A stretch of 64,000 bases of DNA, taken from Actinocatenispora sera. GTDB lineage: Bacteria; Actinomycetota; Actinomycetes; Mycobacteriales; Micromonosporaceae. The position numbers and the translations under genes are program-made. The stretch covers positions 620,001 through 684,000 of the forward strand of contig NZ_AP023354.1 in NCBI RefSeq assembly GCF_018324685.1. Direction: 5' to 3'. Below the pieces are notes generated by a model, which saw only the letters and a program-made list of their open reading frames with translations, was not told where the DNA came from and ran no database searches. Shown here one piece after another: positions 16,450 to 26,120 of this stretch (position 1 is its first letter; every line of letters begins with the position of its first letter).

Positions 16450-17852
16450 ACTTCGGGTACCTGTCCGACGGCTCGTGGGAGGCCGCGGTCACCGACGTGG
16501 TGATCGCCGGTCAGCCGAAGGTCGTGCACACGATCAGCCAACGCTGGGCCGGCCTCGGCCACCTGATGCCGGACTACGCGAGAACCCTGCAGGACGCGGT
16601 CGACGCGCTCTGCGGCGGGAAGCACGGATGGCACGGCCCGGCGGCGAAGGAGTACGAGAAGATCGTCGCCCAGCTGGCGAAGGAGATCGGCAAGCTGGCC
16701 GATGACTGCATTCAGCTGGGCGGCTACATCGACGACGCCGGCGACGCGCTGTCCTCCGCGGTCGCCGGCATTCCGGTGCCGGTCGACAAGGACACCGCCT
16801 GGTACGGCGACGTCGACCACCGGCTCCCGGGTGGGACGGAGTTCGACGGCTCGTTGCACGGCAAGGAGAAGTTTCGCGACACGCTGGTCGGCGACTACCA
16901 GCAGCACCGGGGCAGCTACCACAACTTCCTGAGCGGGATCACCGTCGACAACGCCGGCAGCCGGCTCAGCAACGCCCGGGTCGCCCAGTACGGTGCGAAG
17001 GACTATAGCGGCCAGGCACCGGACCACGTCGACCCCAACACCGGCCAGCCCGCGCCGGGAAGCGCGGAACAGGCCCAGCAGCAGGCGATCGCGCGGCGGG
17101 TGGCCGCCTGGTACAGCGCGAACGCCGCCACCGCCACCAAGGCGTTCCGCGAACTGAAGTCCCACTACACCGACCAGCGCGGCGGCTACCGCGAGATCGC
17201 CGACAGGAGCTCCGAGTTTCGGCTCGGTACCGGCGGTGAGAAGGACACCGGCGGGGAAGACGGCTACACCGGGTACACCGGAGCGGCCGGCAGTTACGGT
17301 CCCGGGTCCGGTTACGTCACCACGCCGGACGGCTCGCGCTTCCACCCGGACGTGCCCGAACATCTGGCCCAGGGGCTCCAGTTGCCCGGTGCGCCAGACA
17401 CCGGCACCGTCGGTGACCGCGGCCGGACCGACCTCGGCGCAGCCCATCGTCCGGACCTGACCGGGCTCGCCGGGCACGGCGGCAGTCCGGCCGGCGCGGC
17501 CCTCGGCGGTGCCGGACTCGGCGGCGCAGGCGGTGGCGGGATCGGCGCCGGCGGGTTCGGCGGCGGGTTGCCCGATGCCGGTGCAGTCCCGGGGTTGGTT
17601 CGGCCCGGCTCGGCGACCTCGGGGCCGTCGATGTCGCCGGCGCCGCCGCTGACCAGCCCGCGCGACGCGATCCTCGGCCCGAACGCCCGGACCGTGGCCC
17701 GGGGGTCGACCGGCCCGACCGGAATGGGCATGATGCCCCATGGCGGCGGCCGGCAGGGCGCCGGCCGGGATGAACGCAGCAGCTGGCTGACCGAGGACGA
17801 CAAGGACATCTGGCGCGGCGTCCCGCTCGGCCCACCGTCGGTCATCGAGTAG
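16446..17852 (+). CDS. PPE/WXG-type secreted protein with Gly-rich C-terminus
   Basis: 468 residues. A helical N-terminal domain (1-230) carries a WHG motif in HGWHGPAAKEYEK (about 59-71), the WXG turn of type VII substrates. A Gly/Ala/Pro-rich region (about 270-430) follows. The end reads WLTEDDKDIWRGVPLGPPSVIE, close to the acidic W-x-E-D-D-x-x-W ... PPSVI tail common on actinobacterial PPE-like proteins. It pairs with the 141-aa protein upstream and precedes the mycosin. Likely an ESX-type substrate; the core secretion genes are not in the window. Confidence 0.75.
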   Translation: MNFGYLSDGSWEAAVTDVVIAGQPKVVHTISQRWAGLGHLMPDYARTLQDAVDALCGGKHGWHGPAAKEYEKIVAQLAKEIGKLADDCIQLGGYIDDAGDALSSAVAGIPVPVDKDTAWYGDVDHRLPGGTEFDGSLHGKEKFRDTLVGDYQQHRGSYHNFLSGITVDNAGSRLSNARVAQYGAKDYSGQAPDHVDPNTGQPAPGSAEQAQQQAIARRVAAWYSANAATATKAFRELKSHYTDQRGGYREIADRSSEFRLGTGGEKDTGGEDGYTGYTGAAGSYGPGSGYVTTPDGSRFHPDVPEHLAQGLQLPGAPDTGTVGDRGRTDLGAAHRPDLTGLAGHGGSPAGAALGGAGLGGAGGGGIGAGGFGGGLPDAGAVPGLVRPGSATSGPSMSPAPPLTSPRDAILGPNARTVARGSTGPTGMGMMPHGGGRQGAGRDERSSWLTEDDKDIWRGVPLGPPSVIE

Positions 17853-17885
17853 CCCGTGTCGCGAGCCCACCGAGCAGGGAGATCC

Positions 17886-19034
17886 ATGCACCGCGTTCAC
17901 CGACCTCGCCGAGTGGTGGCGGCGCTCGGCGCACTGGCCACCGGCACCGCGCTGGCGCTGCTGCCGGCCGCACCGGCCAGCGCCGGGATCCACGGCCAGG
18001 AGTGGTTCCTCGACACCCTGCACATCGGCCAGGCGCACCGGTACTCCACCGGCAAGGGCGTCACGGTCGCGGTGGTCGACTCCGGCATCGATGCCGGCCA
18101 CCCCGACCTGAAGGGGCACGTGCGCAAGGGCGTCGACCTGACCGGCTACAGCGACAAGTACGGCTGGGGGGACGACAGCGGTCACGGCACGGCGATGGCC
18201 GGCATCATCGCCGCCCAGGGCGGCGGCGAGGACCACGCCTACGGCATCGCCCCCGGCGCCGACATCCTCCCTGTCCAAGTCGGCAGCGATCCGCCCATCG
18301 AACGACTCGCGAACGCCATTCGCTGGTCGGTCGACCACCACGCGCAGGTCATCAACATCTCGATGGGCATCAACCGGCGGGACTACTCCGTTCTCACCGC
18401 CGCGGTGCGCTACGCGCTGGATCACAACGTGGTTGTGATCGCTGCAGCCGGCAACCTGCACAACAGTCCGGTCCGCATCCAACTTCCGGCCAAGGTTCCC
18501 GGGGTGGTCGCGGTCACCGGCACTACCCGTAGCGGTTCGTTCTGGGATCAGTCGTCGCACAGCAAACCCGCCGCGCTGGCTGCACCCGCCGACGGCATCA
18601 CCTCGACCGACTCGCGTACCAAGTTCAAGACCGGGTACAGCACCGGGTACGGGACGAGTGCGTCGGCGGCGATCGTGTCCGGGGTGGCGGCGCTGGTGCG
18701 GGCCAAGTATCCGGACCTGGACGCGGCGAACCTGATCAACCGGCTCACCGCCACCGCGGACGACAAGGGCCCGAAGGGCCGGGACAGCAGGTACGGCTAC
18801 GGCATCGTCGACCCGGTGCGCGCCCTGACCGCCAAGGTCCCGCACGTCGACCGCAACCCGGTGGGTACTCCCGCCGCGAAGAGCCACCGTGCCACCCGCC
18901 GTGCCAGCGAGCCGAGCGAGACCACGCCGGTCGGGCTGTACGTCGGCATCGTGGTCGCGATGCTGGTCGTCGTGGCTCTGCTCACCGCACTGCTGGTCGT
19001 CCGCGGCCGCCGCGCCCGGCGCCGCCGAGCCTGA
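17886..19034 (+). CDS. mycP: Type VII secretion-associated serine protease mycosin
   Basis: Membrane-anchored subtilase that processes or stabilises ESX machinery. 382 residues from the ATG at 17886 (ribosome binding site AGGGAG): signal peptide (1-33, ending PASAG), subtilisin domain with catalytic Asp65 (VVDSGID), His100 (DSGHGT), oxyanion Asn190 (AAGN) and Ser258 (GTSAS), then a C-terminal membrane helix (about 345-370) with a polybasic end. All are mycosin hallmarks. An upstream GTG at 17856 would add ten residues. Third-position GC drops at about 18290-18560. Confidence 0.92.
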   Translation: MHRVHRPRRVVAALGALATGTALALLPAAPASAGIHGQEWFLDTLHIGQAHRYSTGKGVTVAVVDSGIDAGHPDLKGHVRKGVDLTGYSDKYGWGDDSGHGTAMAGIIAAQGGGEDHAYGIAPGADILPVQVGSDPPIERLANAIRWSVDHHAQVINISMGINRRDYSVLTAAVRYALDHNVVVIAAAGNLHNSPVRIQLPAKVPGVVAVTGTTRSGSFWDQSSHSKPAALAAPADGITSTDSRTKFKTGYSTGYGTSASAAIVSGVAALVRAKYPDLDAANLINRLTATADDKGPKGRDSRYGYGIVDPVRALTAKVPHVDRNPVGTPAAKSHRATRRASEPSETTPVGLYVGIVVAMLVVVALLTALLVVRGRRARRRRA

Positions 19035-19089
19035 CGGCCGATCGCGGGTTGACCGGTGTCGATACCGTCACCGTCGGCAAGGAGTCGTC

Positions 19090-19455
19090 GTGGAGGTGGC
19101 CGTGACCGAGGAAGACCCGCTGAGCCGGATCGAACGCACCGCGAAGGACACGATCGCGCGTTACCAACGGTTCCGGGCCGGCACCGACGGCCTCACCGCC
19201 ACCGCGACCTCGCCCGACAATGCCGTCGAGGTCACGGTCACGCCGGCCGGCGCACTGCGCGACCTGAAGCTCAACCCCAAGGCCAAGCAGTACCCGCTGG
19301 ACAAACTCGCCGCCACCATCCTCGCCGCGGCAGCGGCGGCCACCACCGCGGCATCCGCCAGCTACACGGACAAGGCGGAGGAGTTTCTCGGGCCGAAGCT
19401 CGCCGGCCAGGTGCGTCAGGGGCTCCCGACGCAGCTGTGGAAGGAGCGGCCGTGA
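19090..19455 (+). CDS. YbaB/EbfC-like DNA-binding family protein, T7SS-associated
   Basis: 121 residues. The pattern DGLTATATSPDNAVEVTVTPAGALRDLKLNPKA with a following helix matches the YbaB/EbfC fold, often found as a small gene next to WXG proteins in actinobacteria. GTG start at 19090 follows AAGGAG by 5 bp. The stop overlaps the next GTG (GTGA, 19452-19455). A cognate copy lies in the second WXG cluster at 28281-28646. Nucleoid binding is known for the family; the role beside T7SS genes is unknown. Confidence 0.75.
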   Translation: MEVAVTEEDPLSRIERTAKDTIARYQRFRAGTDGLTATATSPDNAVEVTVTPAGALRDLKLNPKAKQYPLDKLAATILAAAAAATTAASASYTDKAEEFLGPKLAGQVRQGLPTQLWKERP

Positions 19456-20642
19456 TCTCGCCACTCGGGGTCGACCTCACCGAACTGTCCCGCGGCGTGC
19501 ACCACTTCACCGCGTTCGCCACCAAGGCGACGGACATCCGCCGGCACGCCCGCGGCGCCGATCTCTCCGACGCGTACGGGAACTGGGGCCGGATCGGCAA
19601 GGATGTGGGGCTCGACGAGTACTACGCGAACGTCGCCTCCGCGGTCGAGACGCACACGCAGCTGATCGAGAAGTTCCTGACCGACTGCTCGGTCAACGTG
19701 GTCGATGCCCGGCGCGGCTACACCGACGCCGACCTGGACAGCCAGGACTCGATCACCGCCGCCGGCGCACCGCTGTCCGGTGGAGTCGGCCGCGACGGCA
19801 TCGGCGCCGACGGGTGGACCCGCTGGAACGCCGACACGGACCTGCCGATCTGGGCGGACTTCGTCGCCGGCTCCGGCGCGCTCGCCAATGCCGACGTCGG
19901 TGCGCTGGTCAGTGCCGCGGCCGACCTCGTGTTCAATGTCGGAACGTTCGCGGCCGACCCCGAGGCCTGGGTGTTGAGCTCGCTGGTGACCATCGTCATC
20001 GACCTGATCCAACCGCTGGAGGATCTGCTCTCGTACGTGACGGGCAACGCGGAGCGGATCTCCGACCATGCCAGCGCCTGGGGGCAGGTCCAGACCGAGA
20101 TCGGCCAGCTCAGTACCGACATCAAGCACGCGACGCGGGTCGATTTCGCGCACTGGACCGGTGACGCCGGCAGCAACGCACGGTCGAAGCTGGGCACGTT
20201 CGTCGGCGGCTTGGACGACACGCAGAAGGAGGTCGGCAACGTCTCGGCGATCCTGACCGCGAGCGCCGGCATCATGCAGGCGCTCCAGGCGATGGTCGTC
20301 ACCGCCATCACCGAGTTGCTGGAACTGGTGATCAACCGGCTGATGATCGGGGCGGCCGCCGCGCCGTTCACCGCCGGCGCCTCGGAGGCCGCGGCGGCGA
20401 CCGAGGCCGCGGTCGAGGCGGCGGTGAAGACGGAGCAGACGGTGGCCGAGGTGTCCAGGATCGCGAAACTGCTCGACGACGCGCGCGACCTGTTCACGAC
20501 CGTGGCGACCACCCTGAACGACGCCTCGACGTTCGGTGCGCCCGGCGCGATGGCCGCCGGCGGCCTCGTCTCCGGCGGCCAGCAGTGGGCCGGCGGGAGC
20601 GGGAAGTCGCCGGCGACGGTCTCCGCGGAACTCGCCGAGTGA
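19452..20642 (+). CDS. Large WXG-type protein, putative T7SS substrate
   Basis: 396 residues. The first 100 are helical, then a WXG motif HWTGDAGSNARSKL lies at about 236-249 within a long helical region, followed by hydrophobic helices (about 270-320, LQAMVVTAITELLELVINRL) and an Ala/Glu coiled segment to the end. The layout resembles PPE/LXG-type substrates that carry their own membrane-active helices. No toxin domain is recognised at the C-terminus, which ends in a Gly/Ser tail. GTG start overlapping the YbaB-like gene; last gene of the tight run. Confidence 0.7.
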   Translation: MISPLGVDLTELSRGVHHFTAFATKATDIRRHARGADLSDAYGNWGRIGKDVGLDEYYANVASAVETHTQLIEKFLTDCSVNVVDARRGYTDADLDSQDSITAAGAPLSGGVGRDGIGADGWTRWNADTDLPIWADFVAGSGALANADVGALVSAAADLVFNVGTFAADPEAWVLSSLVTIVIDLIQPLEDLLSYVTGNAERISDHASAWGQVQTEIGQLSTDIKHATRVDFAHWTGDAGSNARSKLGTFVGGLDDTQKEVGNVSAILTASAGIMQALQAMVVTAITELLELVINRLMIGAAAAPFTAGASEAAAATEAAVEAAVKTEQTVAEVSRIAKLLDDARDLFTTVATTLNDASTFGAPGAMAAGGLVSGGQQWAGGSGKSPATVSAELAE

Positions 20643-20744
20643 TCGGCGGGGGCCGTCGGCCGACACCGGTTCCACCTGCCGTATCTGTCGCGGCGCAACG
20701 GGTCCCGCTGCTCGCCAATCGAGCAGCGGCCCGGGTATGGAGCG

Positions 20745-21917
20745 ATGCACGTGACTGACGCCCGGCATCCGGAGTTCGAGGCGGTGGGTCCGTGGGCAGC
20801 GGTCCCGGTCACCGAGGGGTTCGAGCCGCCAGACCTGGCCGACGGTTGCGGCGCGGTGCACCTCGACGTGCTGCTGTTTCGGGCAGTCTGGGACCGGATG
20901 CCCGACCCGTACAGGCCACGTCGCAGGATGCTCGTCCGCCGTGCCACGATCGTCGGCGGCACCCGGCAGACGCAGGAGGCCGCCGCCCGACGGTTCGGCA
21001 TGCAGTTCCGGTTCGCCGACATCACGGCGTGCACCGATTCGGCCCTATCGACGCAGCAACGGGCGGCCGTCACCGTCGACGGTTGCCGGTGCGTGCTCGG
21101 GTACGGGCAGTGGCTGGTGCCGCTCCGCGCCGGCCGCCACGAGTTCCGCCTGATCACCGGAGAGTGGACGAGCAGCGATCCGGTCTACGTCGACGTCGAG
21201 CCTGCTGCCGTCGTCGCGGTACACGGTCGGCACGCGTTCGGCCCGCTCTGGCCGCACTGGAACGCGACCGACCTGTTTACCGGCAACGGCGCCACCGATG
21301 GGGATCTGGATCCCGATGCGGAACTCGAACCCGGCCCGTGGCCAGATCCCGATGCGGAACTCGAACCTGGCCGGGAGCCGGACCTCGACCCGGAACTCGA
21401 TTCGGGACCGGAGCCGGATCCCGATCCGGAGCTCGAATGGGGCCCGGGGCCGGTGTTCGTCGCGCGCGAGGTGCCGTGGGCCGCAGCCGTTCCGGCACCG
21501 CCGGCCGACCAGGGCCTCATCGAGCTGCGCGGGTACTGCTTGTGCCCGCCGGAGTCGGACTGCGTCGCCACCCCCGCGGTGACGGTCGACGGCGCTGCCG
21601 TGCGCAGCGGGCGGGGCCGCTGGCTCTATCCCCTCGAGCCCGGTCCGCACGAGGTCGCCGCGACGTACGGTCGCACCACGATGACGTTCCCGGTGCAGGT
21701 CGCCGCCGGTACGGCGGTGGCCCTGGAGCTGTTGCACCGACCGGACGCGGCGCTCACCTTCGTCCTGGGACGTACCGGCGACAGTGACCCCAAGCCCCGT
21801 GTCGATTCGTCGCCGGTCGCGCCGCTGCCGGCCAAGCTGCGCCGCTCGCTGGCGTTCCTGGCCTTCGCGATCGGCGTCATCGTGGTGATCTGGTTGGCTC
21901 AGCGAAACGCACTGTGA
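20745..21917 (+). CDS. Tail-anchored protein with two PEGA-like beta domains and an acidic spacer
   Basis: 390 residues. Two related segments, AVTVDGCRCVLGYGQWLVPLRAGRHEFRL (about 107-135) and AVTVDGAAVRSGRGRWLYPLEPGPHEV (about 279-305), look like PEGA-type beta-sandwich repeats, which are found on surface or membrane proteins. Between them is an acidic spacer with repeated DPDxELE units (about 186-236). One membrane helix ends the protein (about 367-384), so it is tail-anchored. It follows the WXG cluster after 102 bp on the same strand. Function unknown. Confidence 0.65.
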   Translation: MHVTDARHPEFEAVGPWAAVPVTEGFEPPDLADGCGAVHLDVLLFRAVWDRMPDPYRPRRRMLVRRATIVGGTRQTQEAAARRFGMQFRFADITACTDSALSTQQRAAVTVDGCRCVLGYGQWLVPLRAGRHEFRLITGEWTSSDPVYVDVEPAAVVAVHGRHAFGPLWPHWNATDLFTGNGATDGDLDPDAELEPGPWPDPDAELEPGREPDLDPELDSGPEPDPDPELEWGPGPVFVAREVPWAAAVPAPPADQGLIELRGYCLCPPESDCVATPAVTVDGAAVRSGRGRWLYPLEPGPHEVAATYGRTTMTFPVQVAAGTAVALELLHRPDAALTFVLGRTGDSDPKPRVDSSPVAPLPAKLRRSLAFLAFAIGVIVVIWLAQRNAL

Positions 21918-22026
21918 CGACCGCGAAAGGACGGCGCACCCTTCGAGGCGACGAACGGTTCCGGGCCCGGCCCGCGAGCCGCGGCGGGGCCACGGCCGGC
22001 ATGCCGGCGCACCGCGCCGGCGGTGG

Positions 22027-22680
22027 TCAGCGGCCGAGGACTAGGGACATGGCCTCGTTGCGGGCGGCGGCGGAGCGCTCGAAGTGGCCACGCACGGCGG
22101 AGGTGACGGTCCGGGAGCCGGGCTTGCGGATGCCGCGCATCGACATGCACAGGTGTTCGCAGTCGACCACCACGATCACGCCGCGCGGGTCGAGCACCTC
22201 GGTGAGGGTGTCGGCGATCTGCGAGGTGAGCCGTTCCTGCACCTGCGGCCGCCGCGCGTACACCTCGACCAGCCGGGCGAGCTTGGACAGCCCGGTGATC
22301 CGCCCGTGCGCCCCCGGGATGTAGCCGACGTGCGCGACGCCGTGGAACGGCAGCAGGTGATGCTCGCAGTTCGAGTACACCTCGATGTCGCGGACCAGCA
22401 CGAACTCGTCGTGGTCGGCTTCGAACGTGGTGGTGAGCACCTGCGCCGGGTCGATCCGCAGCCCGGCGAACATCTCCGCGTACGCCCGGGCCACCCGGGC
22501 CGGTGTCTTCTGCAGCCCGTCGCGCTCCGGGTCCTCGCCGATGGCGAGCAGGATCTCGTGCACGGCGCGTTCGATCCGGCCGAGGTCGACGGTGTCCGCC
22601 ACCGGGCCACCGCCGTGTTCGCCGCCGATCAGCCGGGCGGCCAGGTGATCGATGGCGCCGGGTTCGAGCTGCTCGCTCAC
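22027..22680 (-). CDS. folE: GTP cyclohydrolase I
   Basis: Makes 7,8-dihydroneopterin triphosphate from GTP, the first step of folate synthesis. 217 residues. The zinc and catalytic motifs are [11 protein letters not shown] (104-114) and VDCEHLCM (172-179), with the TPARVARAY and QERLTSQIA segments also typical. GTG start at 22680 after GAGGGGAG. It follows ftsH on the same strand as in other actinobacteria, but a strong hairpin lies between them. folP and folB are 18 kb away rather than next door. Confidence 0.95.
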   Translation of the reverse strand: MSEQLEPGAIDHLAARLIGGEHGGGPVADTVDLGRIERAVHEILLAIGEDPERDGLQKTPARVARAYAEMFAGLRIDPAQVLTTTFEADHDEFVLVRDIEVYSNCEHHLLPFHGVAHVGYIPGAHGRITGLSKLARLVEVYARRPQVQERLTSQIADTLTEVLDPRGVIVVVDCEHLCMSMRGIRKPGSRTVTSAVRGHFERSAAARNEAMSLVLGR

Positions 22681-22700
22681 CGCGTGCTCCCCTCGACAGG

Positions 22701-22733
22701 GTTCGAGCCCGGTAGCAGCTACCGGGCTCGAAC
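22701..22733 (-). terminator. 15-bp perfect hairpin between ftsH and folE
   Basis: GTTCGAGCCCGGTAG (22701-22715) and CTACCGGGCTCGAAC (22719-22733) pair perfectly around a CAG loop; flanking bases extend the stem imperfectly. It starts 12 bp after the ftsH stop and ends 20 bp before the folE start. No U-run follows, so it may be an attenuator or RNA-processing site. The GTTCGAGCCC arm resembles a tRNA T-arm. Confidence 0.7.
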
Positions 22734-22744
22734 CTGTGCGGTGG

Positions 22745-24904
22745 TCAGTGTTGCTCGCCGAGCCCGCCGGACTGGCCGAACTGGCGGCCGGTGCGGCCCC
22801 ACTCCGGGTCGGTACCCGTGGCGGGCTGGCCGCCGTTCGCCTCGCCCGGAACGTCGTCCTGCGGCTCGGCGTCCCGCGGGGTGCCGGTGGCGTTCATCGA
22901 CGGGTCCTGCGCCCCGCTGCCGGCCAGCGCCGCGGCGCCGTCCGCCTCGGCCTGCTGCTTGAGCGCGACGACCTCGGCCGGGGTCAGCACCGGCGGCTTG
23001 TCCGACGGCCGGCGCTTGCCGAATCCGTTGTACGGCGCGAGCTGCGGGCGCTTCTTGACCCGGGCACAGATGCGGGCCATGTCGGCGTTGGTGACGGTCT
23101 CCTTCTCGACCAGCTCCAGCACCAGGTTGTCCAGCACGTCGCGGTACTCGGTGAGGATCTCCCACGCCTCGTCGTGCGCCATCTCGATCAGCGAGCGCAC
23201 CTCGGAGTCGATCTCCGCCGCGATCTCGTCGGAGTAGTCGCGGGTGTGCCCCATCTCGCGGCCGACGAACGGCTCGGAGTCCTTCGTGCCGTACTTGACG
23301 GCGCCGAGCTTGGCGCTCATGCCGTACTCGGTGACCATCGCCCGGGCCATCCCGGTGGCCTTCTCGATGTCGTCGCCGGCACCGGTGGTCGGCTCGTGGA
23401 ACACCAGTTCCTCGGCCGCCCGGCCACCCAGCGCGTACGCCAGGGTGTCGATGATCTCCGACCGGGTCTGGTTGTACTTGTCCTCGGTCGGTAGCACCAG
23501 GGTGTGCCCCAGCGACCGGCCGCGCGGCAGGATCGTCACCTTGTGCACCGGCGCGAGCTCGGGCATCGCCCAGCCGACCAGTGCGTGCCCACCCTCGTGG
23601 TACGCGGTGACCTTCTTCTCCTTGTCGCTCATCACCCGGGTCTTGCGCTCCGGCCCGGCGATGACCCGGTCGATGGCCTCTTCCAGGTTGGCGTCGGAGA
23701 TGGCCTTCTCGCCGGCGCGGGCGGTCAGCAGCGCCGCCTCGTTGATCACGTTGGCCAGGTCGGCACCGGTGAAGCCGGGGGTGCGTCGGGCCAGCGTCTC
23801 CAGATCGACGTCCGGGGTGAACGGCTTGCCCCGGGCGTGCACTCGCAGGATCGCCTTGCGGCCCTCCATGTCCGGGGTGTCGACGGCGATCTGCCGGTCG
23901 AACCGGCCGGGCCGCAGCAGCGCCGGGTCGAGGATGTCGGGCCGGTTCGTGGCGGCGATCAGGATGACGCCGCCCTTGGTGTCGAACCCGTCCATCTCGA
24001 CGAGCAGCTGGTTCAGCGTCTGCTCGCGCTCGTCGTGGCCGCCGCCGAGGCCGGCGCCACGGTGCCGGCCGACCGCGTCGATCTCGTCGACGAAGACGAT
24101 GGCCGGCGCGTTCGCCTTGGCCTGCTCGAACAGGTCGCGCACCCGGGAGGCACCGACACCGACGAACATCTCGACGAAGTCGGAACCGGAGATCGAGTAG
24201 AACGGCACGCCCGCCTCGCCGGCGACGGCGCGCGCGAGCAGCGTCTTACCGGTACCGGGCTGGCCGAACAGCAGCACGCCCTTCGGGATCTTGGCGCCGA
24301 GCGCCTGGTACTTCGCCGGGTTCTGCAGGAAGTCCTTGATCTCTTCCAGCTCTTCCACGGCCTCGTCGGCGCCCGCCACGTCGGCGAACGTGGTCTTGGG
24401 CATGTCCTTGGTGAGCTGCTTGGCCTTGGACTTGCCGAAGTTGAGGACCCGGCTGCCGCCGCCCTGCATCTGCGACATGAACAGGATCAGCAACACCACC
24501 ACGACAGCGACCGGAAGCAGGCTGATCAGCAGCTGCATCCAGATGTTGTCCTTGGTGACCTTGACGTTCAGGGTGTCGACCTTGCCGGCCTTGACCTGCG
24601 TCTCGATCTGGTTGTAGATCCGGTCCGCGGACAGCGCCGGGAAGGATGCTTCGATCTTGGTCGAGTTGACCTTGTTGTCACCTGAACCCTTGTATTCCTT
24701 CTTCAGGTTCAGCTGCAGGACCTGCTCTTTGTCCTGGAAATTGACGCTCTTGACGTTGCCCGAGTTGATCTGGGCGATCGCCGTCGAGGTGTCGACCTTC
24801 TTGTAGTCGTCGCCACCGGTGATCAAAGAGCTGAGTAGGATCGCGCCGAGGATCACCAAGACGACCCAGAACAGCGGCCTACGAAAGAATCGAGTTCGCT
24901 CCAT
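22745..24904 (-). CDS. ftsH: ATP-dependent zinc metalloprotease FtsH
   Basis: Membrane AAA protease that degrades misfolded and regulatory proteins. 719 residues from the ATG at 24904: TM helix (about 10-28), extracytoplasmic domain, second TM (about 124-144), Walker [10 protein letters not shown] (213-221), Walker B with DEIDAVG, SRH region RPGRFDRQ, and the zinc site HEGGH (about 435-439; the usual form is HExGH). The C-terminus is a disordered acidic and Gly-rich tail (about 630-719) found in many actinobacterial FtsH. Between hpt and folE, as in mycobacteria. Confidence 0.96.
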   Translation of the reverse strand: MERTRFFRRPLFWVVLVILGAILLSSLITGGDDYKKVDTSTAIAQINSGNVKSVNFQDKEQVLQLNLKKEYKGSGDNKVNSTKIEASFPALSADRIYNQIETQVKAGKVDTLNVKVTKDNIWMQLLISLLPVAVVVVLLILFMSQMQGGGSRVLNFGKSKAKQLTKDMPKTTFADVAGADEAVEELEEIKDFLQNPAKYQALGAKIPKGVLLFGQPGTGKTLLARAVAGEAGVPFYSISGSDFVEMFVGVGASRVRDLFEQAKANAPAIVFVDEIDAVGRHRGAGLGGGHDEREQTLNQLLVEMDGFDTKGGVILIAATNRPDILDPALLRPGRFDRQIAVDTPDMEGRKAILRVHARGKPFTPDVDLETLARRTPGFTGADLANVINEAALLTARAGEKAISDANLEEAIDRVIAGPERKTRVMSDKEKKVTAYHEGGHALVGWAMPELAPVHKVTILPRGRSLGHTLVLPTEDKYNQTRSEIIDTLAYALGGRAAEELVFHEPTTGAGDDIEKATGMARAMVTEYGMSAKLGAVKYGTKDSEPFVGREMGHTRDYSDEIAAEIDSEVRSLIEMAHDEAWEILTEYRDVLDNLVLELVEKETVTNADMARICARVKKRPQLAPYNGFGKRRPSDKPPVLTPAEVVALKQQAEADGAAALAGSGAQDPSMNATGTPRDAEPQDDVPGEANGGQPATGTDPEWGRTGRQFGQSGGLGEQH

Positions 24905-25187
24905 GCCGTTGCGGGCCCGCCGAGCGCGCCCCGCCCCTCCCGCTCTCACACCGACGTTGCGACTCGCCGGTCGACGACCGGCGTGAACCAGTTAGTCCCC
25001 GGTCATTCGACGGTACACCGTGAAGCCGAGCAACGCGGAGCCAGAGGGCCCGGGCCGGCCCCGAAGCGGTACATAACGCGCATGTGACCAGCGCAACTCC
25101 CGGCAAACCCGCAGGTCAGAGCACATCTCACCAACTGAGGGTGTGCTGTGAATGACCTGCCGGCCGGCTAGCCCGACCGGTGGCCCG

Positions 25188-25754
25188 TCAGCGCTCGTAG
25201 ACCTCGGGACGCAGCAGGCCGACGTACGGCAGCTCCCGGTAGCGCTCGGCGTAGTCGAGGCCGTAGCCGACGACGAACTCGTTCGGGATGTCGAAACCGA
25301 GGTACTTGACCGGAATGTCGACCTTGACCGCGTCGGGCTTGCGCAGCAGCGCCACCACCTCCAGCGACGCCGGCCCCCGGCTGGTCAGGTACTTCAGCAG
25401 CCAGGACAGGGTCAGCCCGGAGTCGACGATGTCCTCGATCACCAGCACGTGCTTGCCGCTGATGTCGCGGTCCAGGTCCTTGAGGATGCGCACCACCCCG
25501 GACGAGGTGGCCCGCGTCCCGTACGACGAGATGGCCATGAACTCCAGCTCGACCGGGTGGTCGAGCGAGCGGGCGAAGTCGGCCATGAACATGACCGCGC
25601 CCTTCAGCACCCCGACCAGCAGCAGCCCGTCGACGCCCGCGTAGTCGGCGGCGACCTGCTTGGCCAGCTCCGCGGTCTTCTCCCTGATCTGTTCCTCGCT
25701 GACGATGACCTTGGAGATGTCGTCGGCGTACCAGTTGCCCCTGCCCGCAGCCAT
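25188..25754 (-). CDS. hpt: Hypoxanthine phosphoribosyltransferase
   Basis: Purine salvage enzyme converting hypoxanthine or guanine to IMP or GMP. 188 residues with the PRPP-binding motif [16 protein letters not shown] (about 97-112) and the [18 protein letters not shown] segment (about 44-61). I chose the ATG at 25754, which gives the usual length. ftsH lies downstream on the same strand after a 283-bp spacer. tilS, its usual upstream partner, is 27 kb away and on the other strand. Confidence 0.95.
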   Translation of the reverse strand: MAAGRGNWYADDISKVIVSEEQIREKTAELAKQVAADYAGVDGLLLVGVLKGAVMFMADFARSLDHPVELEFMAISSYGTRATSSGVVRILKDLDRDISGKHVLVIEDIVDSGLTLSWLLKYLTSRGPASLEVVALLRKPDAVKVDIPVKYLGFDIPNEFVVGYGLDYAERYRELPYVGLLRPEVYER

Positions 25755-25817
25755 GTACCCAGCCTGCCCGACGGCACCGATCACGGCACCGCCGGGGTGG
25801 GCACCGGCACGACTCGA

Positions 25818-25961
25818 TCACGCGGCGTGGCTGTGTTGCCGATCCTGCCCCTCCTCGGGGGCGTGCCAGTCCTTCGAGTCACGGCTGTCCCGGGTCCAGC
25901 CGAGCAGCTGGGCGGCACCGAGCACGAGCGCGAACACGACGATGAACAGCAGTGCATGCAT
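25818..25961 (-). CDS. Tiny membrane protein (47 aa), paralogue of the protein at 41350
   Basis: 47 residues: one N-terminal helix (MHALLFIVVFALVLGAAQLLG) then a polar tail WTRDSRDSKDWHAPEEGQD. It matches the protein at 41350-41586 through AQLLG, DSRD, DWH and EE/ED positions, so it is a real gene family. The ATG at 25961 has an AAAGAGG ribosome binding site. It is divergent from the GlxA-type regulator, as its paralogue is linked to a MarR regulator. Function unknown. Confidence 0.75.
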   Translation of the reverse strand: MHALLFIVVFALVLGAAQLLGWTRDSRDSKDWHAPEEGQDRQHSHAA

Positions 25962-26071
25962 GACGATCCTCTTTCGGGTCGATCCGGCGCCGCACGAGCG
26001 CCGGTGGGGAATCCGCACTGCCGATGGCCATCGACATGTCTATGTTCGGTCGCGCTCGCCCGGTCCTCCAG

Positions 26072-26085
26072 TGGCAGGAATGCCA
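26072..26085. promoter_or_regulatory. Inverted repeat upstream of the GlxA-type regulator
   Basis: TGGCA (26072-26076) and TGCCA (26081-26085) with a GGAA spacer, lying between the divergent genes starting at 25961 and 26121. A candidate operator for the regulator; no footprint evidence. Confidence 0.4.
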
Positions 26086-26120
26086 TTGACCATCGATTTT
26101 CTGCCGGTATGCTGGCGGGC

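Noticed and set aside
22687-22740. A tRNA fragment, from the GTTCGAGCCC sequence
   Set aside because: No acceptor, D or anticodon arms are present; the sequence is a simple perfect hairpin.
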